From contig CAIWTU010000157.1 of assembly GCA_903915655.1 (NCBI GenBank), forward strand, positions 1-64,000: a stretch of DNA of 64,000 nucleotides. Direction: 5' to 3'. The position numbers and the translations under genes are program-made. Origin of the DNA: an uncultured Geobacter sp. (GTDB taxonomy: Bacteria; Desulfobacterota; Desulfuromonadia; Geobacterales; Geobacteraceae). The notes below the pieces were generated by a model that saw only the letters and a list, made by a program, of their open reading frames with translations, ran no database searches and was not told where the DNA came from. Below are positions 24,593 to 34,645 of the stretch, piece after piece (the first letter of the stretch is position 1; each line of letters begins with the position of its first letter).

Positions 24593-27582
24593 TGGCACAC
24601 AGAATTGAAGTTGCGCTGAAAGACCAGGTGCGCGATGCGCGTGGCGAGAGGATCCGGCGGGAGATTGAACAGTTTCTGCATCTACGTGTAGAGAGTGTCC
24701 GTACCATAGATATTTACACCGTGGATGCGGATCTTTCTGATACCGATCTAGTGAAAACGGCCGCCGGCCCCTTTTGTGATCCGGTGATCCAGCAGTACGC
24801 CATAGATAGTCCTGCAGCAAAAAACTTTGACTTTCTTGTCGAAGTAGGCTTCCGCCCGGGTGTTACCGACAACGTCGGTCGTACCGCGAGGGAAGCTATT
24901 GAATATATTTCAGGACACTCCTTTGCTCCGGGTGAGGGGGTTTATACCTCCGTACAGTATCTGCTCCAGGGTTCGATAACGCTGGCTGATGTGGAGAGAA
25001 TTTCCACCGGTCTCCTTTGCAATACCCTGATCCAGCGATATCAGATACTCGAATCTGCAGCATTTGCTGAGCAGAACGGTGTAGCTCCGTATGTCCCGAA
25101 GGTCTCCGGCCGGGTTGAGCCCGAGATAAGGGAGATCAACCTGAATGTTTCCGATGAAGAGTTGGTGCGAATCAGTAGGGAAGGGGTTCTGGCTCTCACC
25201 TTGGCGGAGATGAGGATTATCAGGGACTACTTCGTAGATGAGCAGGTCAGCGGAGAACGGAAGAGGATGGGCCTTACCCTCTCTCCGACCGATGTGGAAC
25301 TGGAGGCTCTTGCACAGACCTGGTCCGAGCACTGCAAGCACAAAATTTTTTCAGGTATAATCGAATATATCGACGAGAACGGGAATAGGGAGGAGATCCA
25401 CTCCCTATTCAAGACATTTATCCAGGGCGCCACGAAAAGAGTCAGGGATATCCTTGGAGAGAAGGATTATTGCCTCTCAGTGTTCAAGGACAATGCCGGT
25501 GTCATCAAATTCAACGATGAATACTCGCTGGTATTCAAGGTTGAAACCCACAACTCCCCAAGTGCACTCGATCCTTACGGCGGGGCTCTGACCGGTATCG
25601 TCGGTGTAAACCGCGATCCATTCGGAACCGGTATCGGCTCGAAACTTATATTTAATACCGATGTATTCTGTTTTGCTTCTCCGTTTTACGCAAAAGCTCT
25701 CCCTTCCCGACTGCTGCACCCGAGACGTATCTATGAAGGGGTGGTGGAAGGTGTGGAGCATGGCGGCAACAAGAGCGGGATTCCGACGGTAAACGGTTCC
25801 CTGGTTTTCGATGATCGTTTTGCGGGTAAGCCCCTTGTCTTTTGCGGAACGGCAGGATTCATGCCTGCGATTATCAACGGTCAGCCATCTCATTTCAAGA
25901 AGATAATTCCGGGTGATTTGATTGTAATGACCGGCGGTCGAATCGGTAAAGACGGTATCCATGGCGCAACTTTTTCTTCCGAAGAACTGAGCGAAACCTC
26001 GCCGGTCTCAGCGGTCCAGATTGGTGACCCGATAACCCAGAAACGGATGACCGACTTCCTGTTGCGTGCCCGCGACCGTGGATTGTATAATTTTATTACC
26101 GATAACGGCGCCGGAGGTCTTTCCTCATCAATTGGCGAAATGTCAGGCGAATGTGGCGGGTGCCGTCTCGATCTGGCCAGGGCGCCCCTCAAATACCCAG
26201 GGCTCGACCCGTGGGAAATTCTTGTTTCAGAGGCCCAGGAGCGGATGAGCCTTGCCGTCCCGCCGGAAAAACTAGACGAATTTCTTGCCCTTGCAGTCCA
26301 TATGGGTGTTGAGGCCAGCGTGCTTGGCGAATTTACCGATTCCGGTTATTTCCACATTCAGTACGGGGAGAGAACCGTAGCTTACCTCCCGGTAAGCTTT
26401 CTTCACGAGGGGCTACCTCCTATGAGGATGCGGGGGGTATGGGAAACAAGACGTCATCCCGAGCCCGAAGCAATCGTGAAAGACGATTATACCGGTGATC
26501 TCAAAACCCTTCTTTCGTCTCTCAATATTTGTTCCAAGGAATCGGTTGTGCGGAGATACGACCATGAGGTGCAGGGGGGAAGCGTTGTTAAACCTTTCAC
26601 CGGCCTGGATAACGATGGTCCCTCCGATGCTGCGGTGATCCGTCCGATCCTCGACTCATTCGAAGGGGTGGTGGTTGGCCACGGTATCTGTCCGCGTTAC
26701 AGCGATATAGATACCTACCATATGATGGCCAATGCAATTGACGAAGGTCTCCGAAATTACGTTGCCGTTGGCGGCTCACTCGATCTGGTTGCCGGCCTTG
26801 ATAACTTCTGCTGGTGTGATCCGATTCAGTCAGAGAAGACCCCGGACGGTGAATATAAAATGGCGCAACTGGTTCGTGCGAACAAGGCATTGTACGATTA
26901 CTGCGTCGCTTTCGGAGTTCCGCTTGTTTCGGGCAAAGACTCCATGAAGAATGATTTCTATGACGGTTCCACCAAGATATCTATTCCACCTACGGTGCTC
27001 TTTTCCGTCATCGGCAAGATCGAGGACGCCCGAACGGCAGTGACCATGGACGCAAAACGGCCGGGTGACGTAGTCTACCTGCTAGGGAAAACAGCGTTTG
27101 AACTTGGTGGCTCCGAGTATTACGCAGCAAAGGGGTTTATCGGAAACCGGGTTCCGCGTGTTAATGCGGAAAAGAGCCTGAAACGGTATCGAGCCTATCA
27201 CGAGGCTCTGAAAAGGGGGGTTGTAGCTTCCTGTCATGATCTCTCGGATGGCGGCCTGGCCGTTGCCATGGCCGAGACGGCCTTTGCAGGAGGTTTTGGG
27301 TTGTCAGTCGATCTCGGAAGGGTCCTTTTCACAGGTGTCCCCTGCGACAGGAGGGACGAGGTGCTGCTCTTTTCCGAAACGGCTTCCCGTCACCTGGTTA
27401 CTGTTCGCCCGGAAAATCGGGAGATATTTGAGGATCTGATGAGCGGAAACTGCTTCTCTATAATCGGTATGGTAGTGGAAGACAAGACGCTGACGGTAAC
27501 AGGACTGAATGGCTCCATTGTGCTGAACGGTGAACTTGCAGATCTTAAGGAAGCGTGGCAAAGTCCACTGAGGGAGATGTGA
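24592..27582 (+). CDS. purL: Phosphoribosylformylglycinamidine synthase, PurS-PurL fusion
   Basis: Converts FGAR to FGAM using ammonia from PurQ. 996 residues, much longer than stand-alone PurL (about 740). Residues 1-80 (IEVALKDQVRDARGERIRREIEQFL) and about 85-160 (FLVEVGFRPGVTDNVGRTAREAIEYI) both resemble PurS, so the N-terminus looks like a PurS pseudo-dimer fused to PurL. PurL hallmarks follow: TWSEHCKHKIF, VETHNSPSALDPYGGA, DNGAGGLSSSIGE, SGKDSMKND and CHDLSDGGLAVAMAE. The glutaminase is encoded separately just downstream. Confidence 0.95.
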   Translation: MAHRIEVALKDQVRDARGERIRREIEQFLHLRVESVRTIDIYTVDADLSDTDLVKTAAGPFCDPVIQQYAIDSPAAKNFDFLVEVGFRPGVTDNVGRTAREAIEYISGHSFAPGEGVYTSVQYLLQGSITLADVERISTGLLCNTLIQRYQILESAAFAEQNGVAPYVPKVSGRVEPEIREINLNVSDEELVRISREGVLALTLAEMRIIRDYFVDEQVSGERKRMGLTLSPTDVELEALAQTWSEHCKHKIFSGIIEYIDENGNREEIHSLFKTFIQGATKRVRDILGEKDYCLSVFKDNAGVIKFNDEYSLVFKVETHNSPSALDPYGGALTGIVGVNRDPFGTGIGSKLIFNTDVFCFASPFYAKALPSRLLHPRRIYEGVVEGVEHGGNKSGIPTVNGSLVFDDRFAGKPLVFCGTAGFMPAIINGQPSHFKKIIPGDLIVMTGGRIGKDGIHGATFSSEELSETSPVSAVQIGDPITQKRMTDFLLRARDRGLYNFITDNGAGGLSSSIGEMSGECGGCRLDLARAPLKYPGLDPWEILVSEAQERMSLAVPPEKLDEFLALAVHMGVEASVLGEFTDSGYFHIQYGERTVAYLPVSFLHEGLPPMRMRGVWETRRHPEPEAIVKDDYTGDLKTLLSSLNICSKESVVRRYDHEVQGGSVVKPFTGLDNDGPSDAAVIRPILDSFEGVVVGHGICPRYSDIDTYHMMANAIDEGLRNYVAVGGSLDLVAGLDNFCWCDPIQSEKTPDGEYKMAQLVRANKALYDYCVAFGVPLVSGKDSMKNDFYDGSTKISIPPTVLFSVIGKIEDARTAVTMDAKRPGDVVYLLGKTAFELGGSEYYAAKGFIGNRVPRVNAEKSLKRYRAYHEALKRGVVASCHDLSDGGLAVAMAETAFAGGFGLSVDLGRVLFTGVPCDRRDEVLLFSETASRHLVTVRPENREIFEDLMSGNCFSIIGMVVEDKTLTVTGLNGSIVLNGELADLKEAWQSPLREM

Positions 27583-27583
27583 C

Positions 27584-28411
27584 ATGGCGCTGGCAAAAGC
27601 TATCATCATTACCGGTAACGGTACGAACTGTGAAACGGAAGCAGCCCACGCCTGCAGGCTGGGGGGGTTCGATGAGGCGTATATAGCTCATATTTCCGAT
27701 GTCCTCTCCGGTGAGGTGAGGCTGGATGATTTTCAGTTTTTGAATCTCACAGGGGGGTTTCTCGATGGGGATGACCTGGGGAGCGCCAAGGCACAGGCAA
27801 ACCGCTTCAAATATGCCAGAATGCCAAGTAGCAGCGAGCATTTTATCGAACAGTTACTCCGGTTCATTGCCGATGGTAAACTGATTCTCGGGGTCTGCAA
27901 CGGCTTCCAGTTGATGGTCAAGATGGGCTTGCTTCCGGCGCCGGGCGGCAACTATCTCCAACAGGTGGCGACGCTGACCTTTAATGACTGCGGTCGCTTT
28001 CAGGACCGCTGGGTCTATCTTAAAAACGACCCCGCCTCGCCAGCTGTTTTCACCAAAGGGATCGACAAAGGAATTTATTTACCGATACGCCATGGGGAAG
28101 GGAAGTTTTGCGTTGATTCTACCGAAGTCCTCGACCATATAGAGGCTCTTAATCTTGCAGTATTCAAATATTCGGATTCCGGTTATGAGCGTTCAGTGAT
28201 GGAGTTCCCAGAAAATCCTAATGGTTCTGTAAACGCAATTGCCGGCATTTGTGACGAGTCTGGACGGCTGATGGGACTTATGCCCCATCCAGAGGCCTTT
28301 ATTCACAGGACTAATCATCCTCGCTGGACGAGGGAAGAATTGCCGGAAGAGGGTGATGGGCTTATCCTGTTCAAGAATGCAGCGGAGTACGTGAAAAAAA
28401 ACCTGTTGTAA
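27584..28411 (+). CDS. purQ: Phosphoribosylformylglycinamidine synthase glutaminase subunit
   Basis: Class I glutamine amidotransferase, 275 residues, longer than the 225-residue Bacillus PurQ. The nucleophile Cys lies in LGVCNGFQLM and the His/Glu pair in MPHPEAF; the oxyanion region reads NLTGGFLDGDDLG. It supplies ammonia to the PurS-PurL fusion encoded 1 bp upstream, so the two form the FGAM synthase complex. The larger size fits the FGAM glutaminase type seen where PurL is of the long form. Confidence 0.93.
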   Translation: MALAKAIIITGNGTNCETEAAHACRLGGFDEAYIAHISDVLSGEVRLDDFQFLNLTGGFLDGDDLGSAKAQANRFKYARMPSSSEHFIEQLLRFIADGKLILGVCNGFQLMVKMGLLPAPGGNYLQQVATLTFNDCGRFQDRWVYLKNDPASPAVFTKGIDKGIYLPIRHGEGKFCVDSTEVLDHIEALNLAVFKYSDSGYERSVMEFPENPNGSVNAIAGICDESGRLMGLMPHPEAFIHRTNHPRWTREELPEEGDGLILFKNAAEYVKKNLL

Positions 28412-28584
28412 TAAACAGGCAGTTATAGGTCTGCAAAAGATTTGAGATTTTTACAGGGCTACAAGGGGATTTTTGCCTGGCCAGGCAGGTCAGTGAGTCC
28501 TGACCCGTATCGAAGATCAAGACGCGCAGTGCATTTCAGTTGGCGCACAACTATGCTTTTGTGTATATAAGGAGCAGCCAGATA

Positions 28585-29994
28585 ATGAAATTACAAAGGC
28601 CAGAAGAAGAGTGTGGTATTTTCGGCATCTACAACCACCCGGAAGCTGCCAACCTTACCTATCTCGGGCTTTATGCCCTGCAACACAGGGGACAGGAAAG
28701 CTGCGGCATAGTCTCTTCCGATGGGGCAGTCCTCCATTCACACAAGAACATGGGCCTTGTGGCGGATGTATTTGGAAACCAGGAGATATTCAAAAAATTA
28801 CCTGGAAAGGCGGCTATCGGTCACGTGCGATATTCGACTACCGGTTCCTCGGTGATAAAAAATGTTCAGCCGCTCATGGTTGATTATTCCAGGGGGTCTA
28901 TTGCCATCGCTCATAATGGAAATATCGTTAATGCCCAGCTGGTCAAAGATGAACTTGAAGCGTGGGGGTCTATTTTTCAGACAACCATGGACACTGAAAT
29001 AATCGTCCACCTGCTGGCGACATCGAAGGCGAATTCATTGGTTGACCGACTTACCGAGTCGCTGAACACAGTAAAAGGCGCCTATTGTCTCTTGTTACTC
29101 ACCAAAACACGTATGATCGCGGTTCGCGACCCGAATGGGTTCCGCCCTCTTTGCCTTGGCAAACTCGGCAATTCATATGTAGTCGCCTCCGAAAGCTGTG
29201 CGCTTGATCTTATTGAAGCCGAGTTCGTAAAGGAGATTGAGCCAGGTGAATTGATCGTCGTGGATAAAAATGGTCTTACTTCCTTTTTTCCGTTCAAAAA
29301 AATAGAACCGACTCCCTGTATTTTCGAGTTTGTATATTTTGCCCGCCCCGATTCCTATATTTTTGGCAAAAACGTCTACGCAGTAAGAAAAGAGCTGGGG
29401 CGTCAACTTGCGAGGGAATATCAAATCGATGCTGATATTGTTATACCTGTGCCGGATTCGGGGGGGCCCGCAGCCCTTGGCTACGCCCAGGAATCGGGGA
29501 TCCGCTTCGAGTTCGGGCTCATGCGCAACCATTATGTGGGCCGAACCTTTATCGAACCCCAACAGTCAATCCGCCATTTTGGCGTCAAAATCAAGCTTAA
29601 TCCTGTACGGGATATTCTCAAAGGTAAAAGAGTCCTGGTTATTGATGACTCCATAGTTCGCGGAACTACCTCACGCAAGATTATCAAGATGATCAGAAGC
29701 GCCGGGGCAAAAGAGGTACATACCCTTATTTCATCTCCTCCTACCAGTTACCCCTGCTATTACGGTATTGATACCCCTAACCGCAAAGAGCTCATATCAT
29801 CTTCGCACACGATTGAAGAAATAAGAAAATACATAACGGCCGACTCGCTTAATTATCTTTCCGAACAGGGGCTCCTGGATGCGGTAGGGGGTGGCGACGG
29901 TAATAATTACTGCAAGGCCTGTTTTACCGGTGGTTACCCGGTCAAATTTCCAAAATTGACAGCTGAGTCGCAACTTGACTTGTTCGAGGAGTAA
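28585..29994 (+). CDS. purF: Amidophosphoribosyltransferase
   Basis: First committed step of purine synthesis: PRPP plus glutamine to phosphoribosylamine. 469 residues from ATG 28585, chosen because AAGGAGCAG lies 7 nt upstream and the short leader MKLQRPEEE precedes Cys10 of CGIFGI, the catalytic N-terminal nucleophile exposed by propeptide removal. The glutaminase domain ([16 protein letters not shown]) is followed by the PRTase domain with PRPP loop [13 protein letters not shown]. Cys-rich C-terminus (YCKACFTG) may hold an iron-sulfur cluster as in Bacillus PurF. 173 bp gap after purQ. Confidence 0.97.
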   Translation: MKLQRPEEECGIFGIYNHPEAANLTYLGLYALQHRGQESCGIVSSDGAVLHSHKNMGLVADVFGNQEIFKKLPGKAAIGHVRYSTTGSSVIKNVQPLMVDYSRGSIAIAHNGNIVNAQLVKDELEAWGSIFQTTMDTEIIVHLLATSKANSLVDRLTESLNTVKGAYCLLLLTKTRMIAVRDPNGFRPLCLGKLGNSYVVASESCALDLIEAEFVKEIEPGELIVVDKNGLTSFFPFKKIEPTPCIFEFVYFARPDSYIFGKNVYAVRKELGRQLAREYQIDADIVIPVPDSGGPAALGYAQESGIRFEFGLMRNHYVGRTFIEPQQSIRHFGVKIKLNPVRDILKGKRVLVIDDSIVRGTTSRKIIKMIRSAGAKEVHTLISSPPTSYPCYYGIDTPNRKELISSSHTIEEIRKYITADSLNYLSEQGLLDAVGGGDGNNYCKACFTGGYPVKFPKLTAESQLDLFEE

Positions 29995-30001
29995 CAAATT
30001 T

Positions 30002-30550
30002 ATGACAGCATGGGAGAGACTGAAACTTATCATCCTGGAAAAATCGTACGAAAAGAGAAAGGTTGTCCTTTCTTCAGGGCAGGAGAGCGATTTCTATTTT
30101 GATGGAAAACAAACCACCCTGGACGCTGAAGGGGCCTACCTCACCGGCAAGCTTTTTTTTGAAGCGATCAAGGATATTGAAGATATAAAAGGGGTAGGTG
30201 GTCTTACGCTCGGCGCGGATCCAATTGCAACGGCAACCTCCGTTGTGAGTTACCTGGAAGGTAAGCCGATACCTGCTTTTATTATACGTAAAGAGCCAAA
30301 GGGACATGGCACTGGCGCATGGATGGAGGGGAGACGAAATCTCCGCCCAGGTTCCAGGGTAATCATACTGGAAGACGTCGTCACAAGTGGCGGATCATCC
30401 CTGAAGGCCATAAGTCGTGCGGAGGAAGAGGGTATGCAGGTTCTTGGTGTGGTTACACTTGTGGATCGCGAAGAGGGGGGGAGGGAGAATATAGAAAAAA
30501 AAGGATACTGGCTGAAGTCGATCTTTACCAAGACGAATATACTGTCATGA
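30002..30550 (+). CDS. pyrE: Orotate phosphoribosyltransferase
   Basis: Makes OMP from orotate and PRPP in pyrimidine synthesis. 182 residues from ATG 30002, preceded by GAGGAGTAAC that includes the purF stop. The PRPP-binding motif VIILEDVVTSGGSS and the Lys residues in FIIRKEPKGHGTG are present. Placed directly behind purF, so purine and pyrimidine steps share a transcript. Its TGA overlaps the next ATG as ATGA. Confidence 0.95.
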   Translation: MTAWERLKLIILEKSYEKRKVVLSSGQESDFYFDGKQTTLDAEGAYLTGKLFFEAIKDIEDIKGVGGLTLGADPIATATSVVSYLEGKPIPAFIIRKEPKGHGTGAWMEGRRNLRPGSRVIILEDVVTSGGSSLKAISRAEEEGMQVLGVVTLVDREEGGRENIEKKGYWLKSIFTKTNILS

Positions 30551-30615
30551 CCTCATTTCAGTTAATCAAGGTTGAAGGCGATGCGTTATACGGCCCCTTC
30601 CCGGTTTATGGATGA
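30547..30615 (+). CDS. Possible 22-residue ORF coupling pyrE to the next gene
   Basis: ATG at 30547 overlaps the pyrE stop (ATGA) and the TGA at 30613 overlaps the next gene's ATG (ATGA), so a 22-codon frame exactly fills the gap between two genes with 4-nt overlaps at both ends. The peptide begins MTSFQLIKVEGDALYG and ends PFPVYG. No ribosome site of its own is needed if coupled. It could be a real mini-gene, a coupling device, or chance; I do not recognise it. Confidence 0.4.
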   Translation: MTSFQLIKVEGDALYGPFPVYG

Positions 30616-31301
30616 TAACCGTACTGCAAAATTATGGTACTCTCCTGGCTTCGGTAGATCGCTGGTTTGCCGATTGCTGTACCGATGCAGGAGGTGAAAT
30701 AGCATGTGCCCGAGGTTGCTCGGCCTGCTGTCGCGGACTGTTTGATATCACCCTTTTGGATGCCTGTTATCTGAAGATCGGTTTTGATCGGATAGGGGAG
30801 GGTAACCGGAGGGTTGCGCTGGAAAAGGCAAACAGGTCGCTGGAACTGATCAGGGTATCGTGGCCCGAGTTCGATACGCCATATATTCTCAATGTCAGAC
30901 CTGAAGAAGAGTGGCAGGTTCTGATGTCAGATGACGATCAGACAGCATGTCCACTTCTATCGGAGTCTGGTGGATGTCTGGTCTACGACTATCGTCCAAT
31001 GACCTGCCGTTTGCACGGTATACCTAATATCGATCTGTCCGGGGAGTTTTTTTCCGACGAGTGGTGTACCATGAATTTTCCCGGTGCAAACCCTCTCGCA
31101 AATAAAGAGCTGCGCTGGGATTTTAAAAATTGTTTTCAAGCTGAATTGGAGATATTCAAGCAGTTTACTGCTAAATTGTTTAACCAGAGCTTCAACGAAA
31201 TTGACACCTTCATTCCGATGGCTTTACTTATGGACTTCGATGCTATTAGCCAATCGTTTTGCACTGTTTCCGGTCCGGAGTTTCCGAATGGAGGCATATA
31301 A
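30612..31301 (+). CDS. YkgJ-type cysteine cluster protein
   Basis: 229 residues with the YkgJ/UPF0153 pattern of conserved cysteines: CARGCSACCRG near residues 33-43, then CPLLSESGGCLVYDYRPMTCRLHG at about 115-140 and a later DEWC. These proteins are predicted to bind zinc or an iron-sulfur cluster; no activity is established. No signal peptide or membrane helix. It follows pyrE with the small ORF between them and ends 22 bp before the convergent purN. Confidence 0.8.
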   Translation: MITVLQNYGTLLASVDRWFADCCTDAGGEIACARGCSACCRGLFDITLLDACYLKIGFDRIGEGNRRVALEKANRSLELIRVSWPEFDTPYILNVRPEEEWQVLMSDDDQTACPLLSESGGCLVYDYRPMTCRLHGIPNIDLSGEFFSDEWCTMNFPGANPLANKELRWDFKNCFQAELEIFKQFTAKLFNQSFNEIDTFIPMALLMDFDAISQSFCTVSGPEFPNGGI

Positions 31302-31323
31302 CAGTCTCTGAAGATACCGCCGG

Positions 31324-31971
31324 TTAAGAGTCTGCCTCAAGAAGTCCCGATGCCGGCGGTGGTTCGATGATTACAGTCCTCCCCCGCAGAGAGAGCCGCC
31401 CTTCGGCAAAGAGCTGGATAGCTTGCGGGTATATTATGTGTTCTTCCACAAGGATCCTTGCGGCAAGGGTTTCTTCCGTATCGGTGTCATAAGCAGGTAC
31501 CGCCGCTTGGATAATTATAGGGCCGCTATCTGTTCCTCTGTCTACAAAATGCACAGTACATCCCGTTATTTTTACTCCATGTTGAAGAGCCTGCCGCTGT
31601 GCGTGCCGTCCCGGGAAAGCGGGAAGCAATGCCGGGTGGATGTTTACAACCGACTCTGGAAAGGGGTCGAGCAGTACCGGCGTGACAATCCTGTTGAAGC
31701 CGGCCAGTGCGACAAGTTGTACAGAGTGTTGACGCAACAGAACTACCACTTCGTTATCGAAGGCCTCTCTGGAGGGAAACGCTCTCTGATCGATATGGAA
31801 GGCGCTGATGTTATGTCTTTTTGCCCTCTCAAGGGCATAAGCTGTAGCGTTGTTGCTTATGACGCAGGAAATCCGGGCGTCAATCCTCCCGGCTTCCAGA
31901 GAGTCTATTATTGATTGAAGGTTGGAGCCGTTCCCGGAAACAAGAACCCCGATATTTAACTTCACAGTCAT
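31324..31971 (-). CDS. purN: Phosphoribosylglycinamide formyltransferase
   Basis: Transfers a formyl group from 10-formyl-THF to GAR. 215 residues. VLVSGNGSNLQSI near the N-terminus, the catalytic region with Asn-His-Asp (VVNIHPALLPAFPG; FVDRGTDSGPII) and the usual length support the call. Translation may begin at this ATG or two codons later. Follows purM by 79 bp on the minus strand, forming purM-purN. Confidence 0.96.
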   Translation of the reverse strand: MTVKLNIGVLVSGNGSNLQSIIDSLEAGRIDARISCVISNNATAYALERAKRHNISAFHIDQRAFPSREAFDNEVVVLLRQHSVQLVALAGFNRIVTPVLLDPFPESVVNIHPALLPAFPGRHAQRQALQHGVKITGCTVHFVDRGTDSGPIIIQAAVPAYDTDTEETLAARILVEEHIIYPQAIQLFAEGRLSLRGRTVIIEPPPASGLLEADS

Positions 31972-32050
31972 AAAACTACCTGAAAAAACATACCTTTGCT
32001 ACAATCCGGAAAACTGGATAGTAACCTGTTGCGTCCCGGATGGAAACAGG

Positions 32051-33097
32051 CTAAATCAAATCGACACACTCTTCGCCGGCTTCACACTTGCCTACTTCCC
32101 CTATGACAAAAGCCTGCTCGTTCAACCCGGAAAGCCTTATCAATACCTCTTCTGCTTCGCTTTCAGGGACAACCAGTACCATACCGATACCGCAGTTAAA
32201 GGTACGAAACATTTCCATCTCGTCAATATTGCCCGCCTGTTGCATCAGCATGCAAATTGCGGGCATACCCCAGGTATTTTTATTGATTATCGCCTTGCAG
32301 CCGTTAGGTAGAACCCTCGGAACGTTTTCCAGCAGACCTCCGCCGGTTATATGGGCAATACCGTTAATACGGAAATCTCGTATCAGGTTGAGTATACTCT
32401 TTACATATATGCGAGTCGGTATCAAGAGTTCTTCTGCTACAGATCTGCCCAGACCCGGCAGTTCATCGTTGATGCCCAGCCCGAGTTTATCAAAGATTAT
32501 TCTGCGTGCCAGGGAGTAGCCGTTACTGTGGAGCCCGCTGGAGGCAAGCCCGATAAGTTTGTTGCCGACCGTGATGCTTGAGCCGTCAATCAAGTTGTCG
32601 CGCTCGACTACGCCCACCGCAAAGCCTGCAAGGTCATATTCTTCGGAAGAATAAAAACCGGGCATTTCAGCGGTTTCTCCGCCAATAAGGGCACAGCCTG
32701 CCATGGAACATCCCTGCGATATACCTTTGACAATCTCGGCGCCTTTTTCAGGGATCAATCTACCAGTCGCCAAGTAATCTAGGAAAAAAAGCGGTTCCGC
32801 TCCCTGGACGATAATGTCGTTAACGCACATGGCAACCAGATCGATGCCGATCGTATCGTGCTTATCCGCTTTAAAGGCAACCTTGAGCTTTGTTCCGACG
32901 CCGTCGGTGCCAGACACGAGGACAGGATGCCTGTATTTACCAGCATTAAGAGAAAAAAGGCCGCCAAAACCGCCAATGTCCGCCATGACTTCGGGTCTGT
33001 AGGTGGCCTTGACCAAAGGCTTTATGAGTTTGACAAACCGGTTGCCGGAATCTATATCAACACCGGCATCCTTGTAGGTAATTGAAGAGTCACTCAA
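32051..33097 (-). CDS. purM: Phosphoribosylformylglycinamidine cyclo-ligase (AIR synthetase)
   Basis: Closes the imidazole ring (FGAM to AIR). 348 residues from TTG 33097. The start is chosen because the family begins (M)[15 protein letters not shown] and GGAGG lies 8 nt before this TTG; an ATG-like start at 33139 would add 14 unconserved residues. [41 protein letters not shown] and [13 protein letters not shown] are visible. First gene of the purM-purN pair, with a promoter just upstream. Confidence 0.97.
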   Translation of the reverse strand: MSDSSITYKDAGVDIDSGNRFVKLIKPLVKATYRPEVMADIGGFGGLFSLNAGKYRHPVLVSGTDGVGTKLKVAFKADKHDTIGIDLVAMCVNDIIVQGAEPLFFLDYLATGRLIPEKGAEIVKGISQGCSMAGCALIGGETAEMPGFYSSEEYDLAGFAVGVVERDNLIDGSSITVGNKLIGLASSGLHSNGYSLARRIIFDKLGLGINDELPGLGRSVAEELLIPTRIYVKSILNLIRDFRINGIAHITGGGLLENVPRVLPNGCKAIINKNTWGMPAICMLMQQAGNIDEMEMFRTFNCGIGMVLVVPESEAEEVLIRLSGLNEQAFVIGEVGKCEAGEECVDLI

Positions 33098-33127
33098 TGC
33101 TTGTTCCTCCGTTATTGTTAGTTCGTA

Positions 33128-33156
33128 TGTGTAAACCATATTACCGCAAATGTCAA
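33128..33156 (-). promoter_or_regulatory. Sigma-70-type promoter for purM-purN
   Basis: On the minus strand TTGACA (33156-33151), 17-bp spacer, TACACA (33133-33128), ending about 30 bp from the purM TTG. No PurR-type operator was recognised. Confidence 0.55.
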
Positions 33157-33249
33157 ATTGAAACCTTCAGACAGCTATTCAAAGAGTCTATATAAAGTTC
33201 CGCTTTTTATCAGAAAGGGATGCCCCGCAACTCTGACGCCCGGTTTTTT

Positions 33250-33278
33250 TTGACATTACGGCTGAAGCAGGGTAACCT
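33250..33278 (+). promoter_or_regulatory. Sigma-70-type promoter for rimI-pyrK-pyrD
   Basis: TTGACA at 33250-33255, 17-bp spacer, TAACCT at 33273-33278, about 75 bp before the GTG start at 33353. The purM-rimI interval holds only these two divergent promoters. Confidence 0.55.
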
Positions 33279-33352
33279 AACCTGACGAGAGGCCGGCAGA
33301 ACCGTTTTGTTACAATTGAGCGTAATCTCACCCAGCAGCTAAGAGGATTGTT

Positions 33353-33826
33353 GTGATCGAAATCATGATCTGCCCCATGACAGAAGATAGTCTCGACGCC
33401 GTACTTGCCATTGAGTCGGACTCTTTCCCCTCTCCATGGAGCAGACCGCTTTTCATCGGCGAACTGAACTCCGATTATTCCACTCCCATGGTAGCTTTGG
33501 ATCCCGATGGGGTGATAGTCGGTTATGTCTGTTTCATGCTTGTAATTGACGAGGGGCACATACTCAACGTGGCGGTTGATCAAAATTCTCGCGGACAAGG
33601 GATCGGTCGTCTCCTTGTAGAACGTGTAATAATTGACTGCCGGATACAGGGGGCCGAGTACGTTTCGCTTGAAGTGCGACCCTCTAACCTCCCTGCTATC
33701 TCGCTTTACAAGCAACTTGGTTTTATCGTTACAGGGCGTCGCAAGGCTTATTACGAAAACGGTGAGGACGCGATCATGATGGAATATATTTTCAGCGGTC
33801 ACGAGGGGTATAATGAGGCACTTTAA
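33353..33826 (+). CDS. rimI: GNAT N-acetyltransferase, RimI-like
   Basis: 157 residues, size of ribosomal protein S18 alanine N-acetyltransferase. Acetyl-CoA loop QNSRGQGIGRLL, the conserved FPSPWS near residue 30 and the C-terminal LYKQLGFIVTGRRKAYYENGEDAIMM are typical of RimI. GTG 33353 follows AAGAGGA. The 3' end overlaps pyrK by 14 nt. RimI identity versus another GNAT enzyme is likely but not certain. Confidence 0.88.
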   Translation: MIEIMICPMTEDSLDAVLAIESDSFPSPWSRPLFIGELNSDYSTPMVALDPDGVIVGYVCFMLVIDEGHILNVAVDQNSRGQGIGRLLVERVIIDCRIQGAEYVSLEVRPSNLPAISLYKQLGFIVTGRRKAYYENGEDAIMMEYIFSGHEGYNEAL

Positions 33827-34631
33827 GTCAATGGTCGTGTTAAATGAAGAGGTCTCTCCAGGATACGCCAGAATACGCCTGACCGCTCCGCGCGTGATAA
33901 TGCGCGCAAAACCGGGCCAGTTTGTTATGATAAGGGTGTCAGAAGGAATCGACCCTTTGCTTCGGCGTCCGTTCGGGATATACGACCTCGGGAGTTTTAT
34001 GCCGGAATATCCCGATGCCCCCTTGCAGGATTATCTTGAAGTCCTATACAAGGTTGTCGGCAAGGGGACACGAATACTCTCCTCCCTGCATCATGGTGAT
34101 TATCTTGATATTCTGGCCCCGCTCGGCACCGGTTTTACTCAAGGCAATCCTGAAGAGGAAAAAATTCTCGTAGGGGGGGGCGTTGGCCTGGCACCCCTCT
34201 ATTTTCTTGCAAAACAGTTGGTTAAAAAGTCAAAAGTCAAGGTTTTCATAGGCGGACGGAGGAAAGAAGATATCCTCTCTGTCACTGAATTCGAACGGCT
34301 CGGCATCGACACCTATGTCGCCACTGATGATGGCACCCTTGGCGCAATGGGACTGGTGACCGAGGTCATGGAAAGTAATCTGGCGAATGGAGATGCAAAG
34401 CGCTCGATCTTTGCCTGTGGTCCGCTACCGATGCTTAAATCAGTGGCGGGAATATCCGAACGCTGGGGGGTATCCTGCCAGGTCTCCCTCGAGGCAAACA
34501 TGGCCTGTGGTGTCGGGGCGTGTCTCGGCTGTGTCACAAAGGGGCGCAACCATTCGGAACAGACACCTGATTACCGATGTGTCTGCAAGGACGGCCCTGT
34601 ATTTGATTCCAGGGAAATCATGTGGGAGTAA
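33813..34631 (+). CDS. pyrK: Dihydroorotate dehydrogenase electron transfer subunit
   Basis: FAD and [2Fe-2S] subunit that passes electrons from PyrD(B) to NAD. 272 residues: FAD-binding RPFGIYD near residue 51, NAD-binding [14 protein letters not shown], and the cluster cysteines in the C-terminal CGVGACLGC and CVC segments. Overlaps rimI upstream and lies just before pyrD, its catalytic partner. Confidence 0.95.
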   Translation: MRHFKSMVVLNEEVSPGYARIRLTAPRVIMRAKPGQFVMIRVSEGIDPLLRRPFGIYDLGSFMPEYPDAPLQDYLEVLYKVVGKGTRILSSLHHGDYLDILAPLGTGFTQGNPEEEKILVGGGVGLAPLYFLAKQLVKKSKVKVFIGGRRKEDILSVTEFERLGIDTYVATDDGTLGAMGLVTEVMESNLANGDAKRSIFACGPLPMLKSVAGISERWGVSCQVSLEANMACGVGACLGCVTKGRNHSEQTPDYRCVCKDGPVFDSREIMWE

Positions 34632-34645
34632 ATAAAAGAGATAAT

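Noticed and set aside
28541-28562. Sigma-54-like TTGGCGCACAACTATGC upstream of purF
   Set aside because: GG to GC spacing is 11 bp, not 10, and purine genes are not usually sigma-54 controlled.
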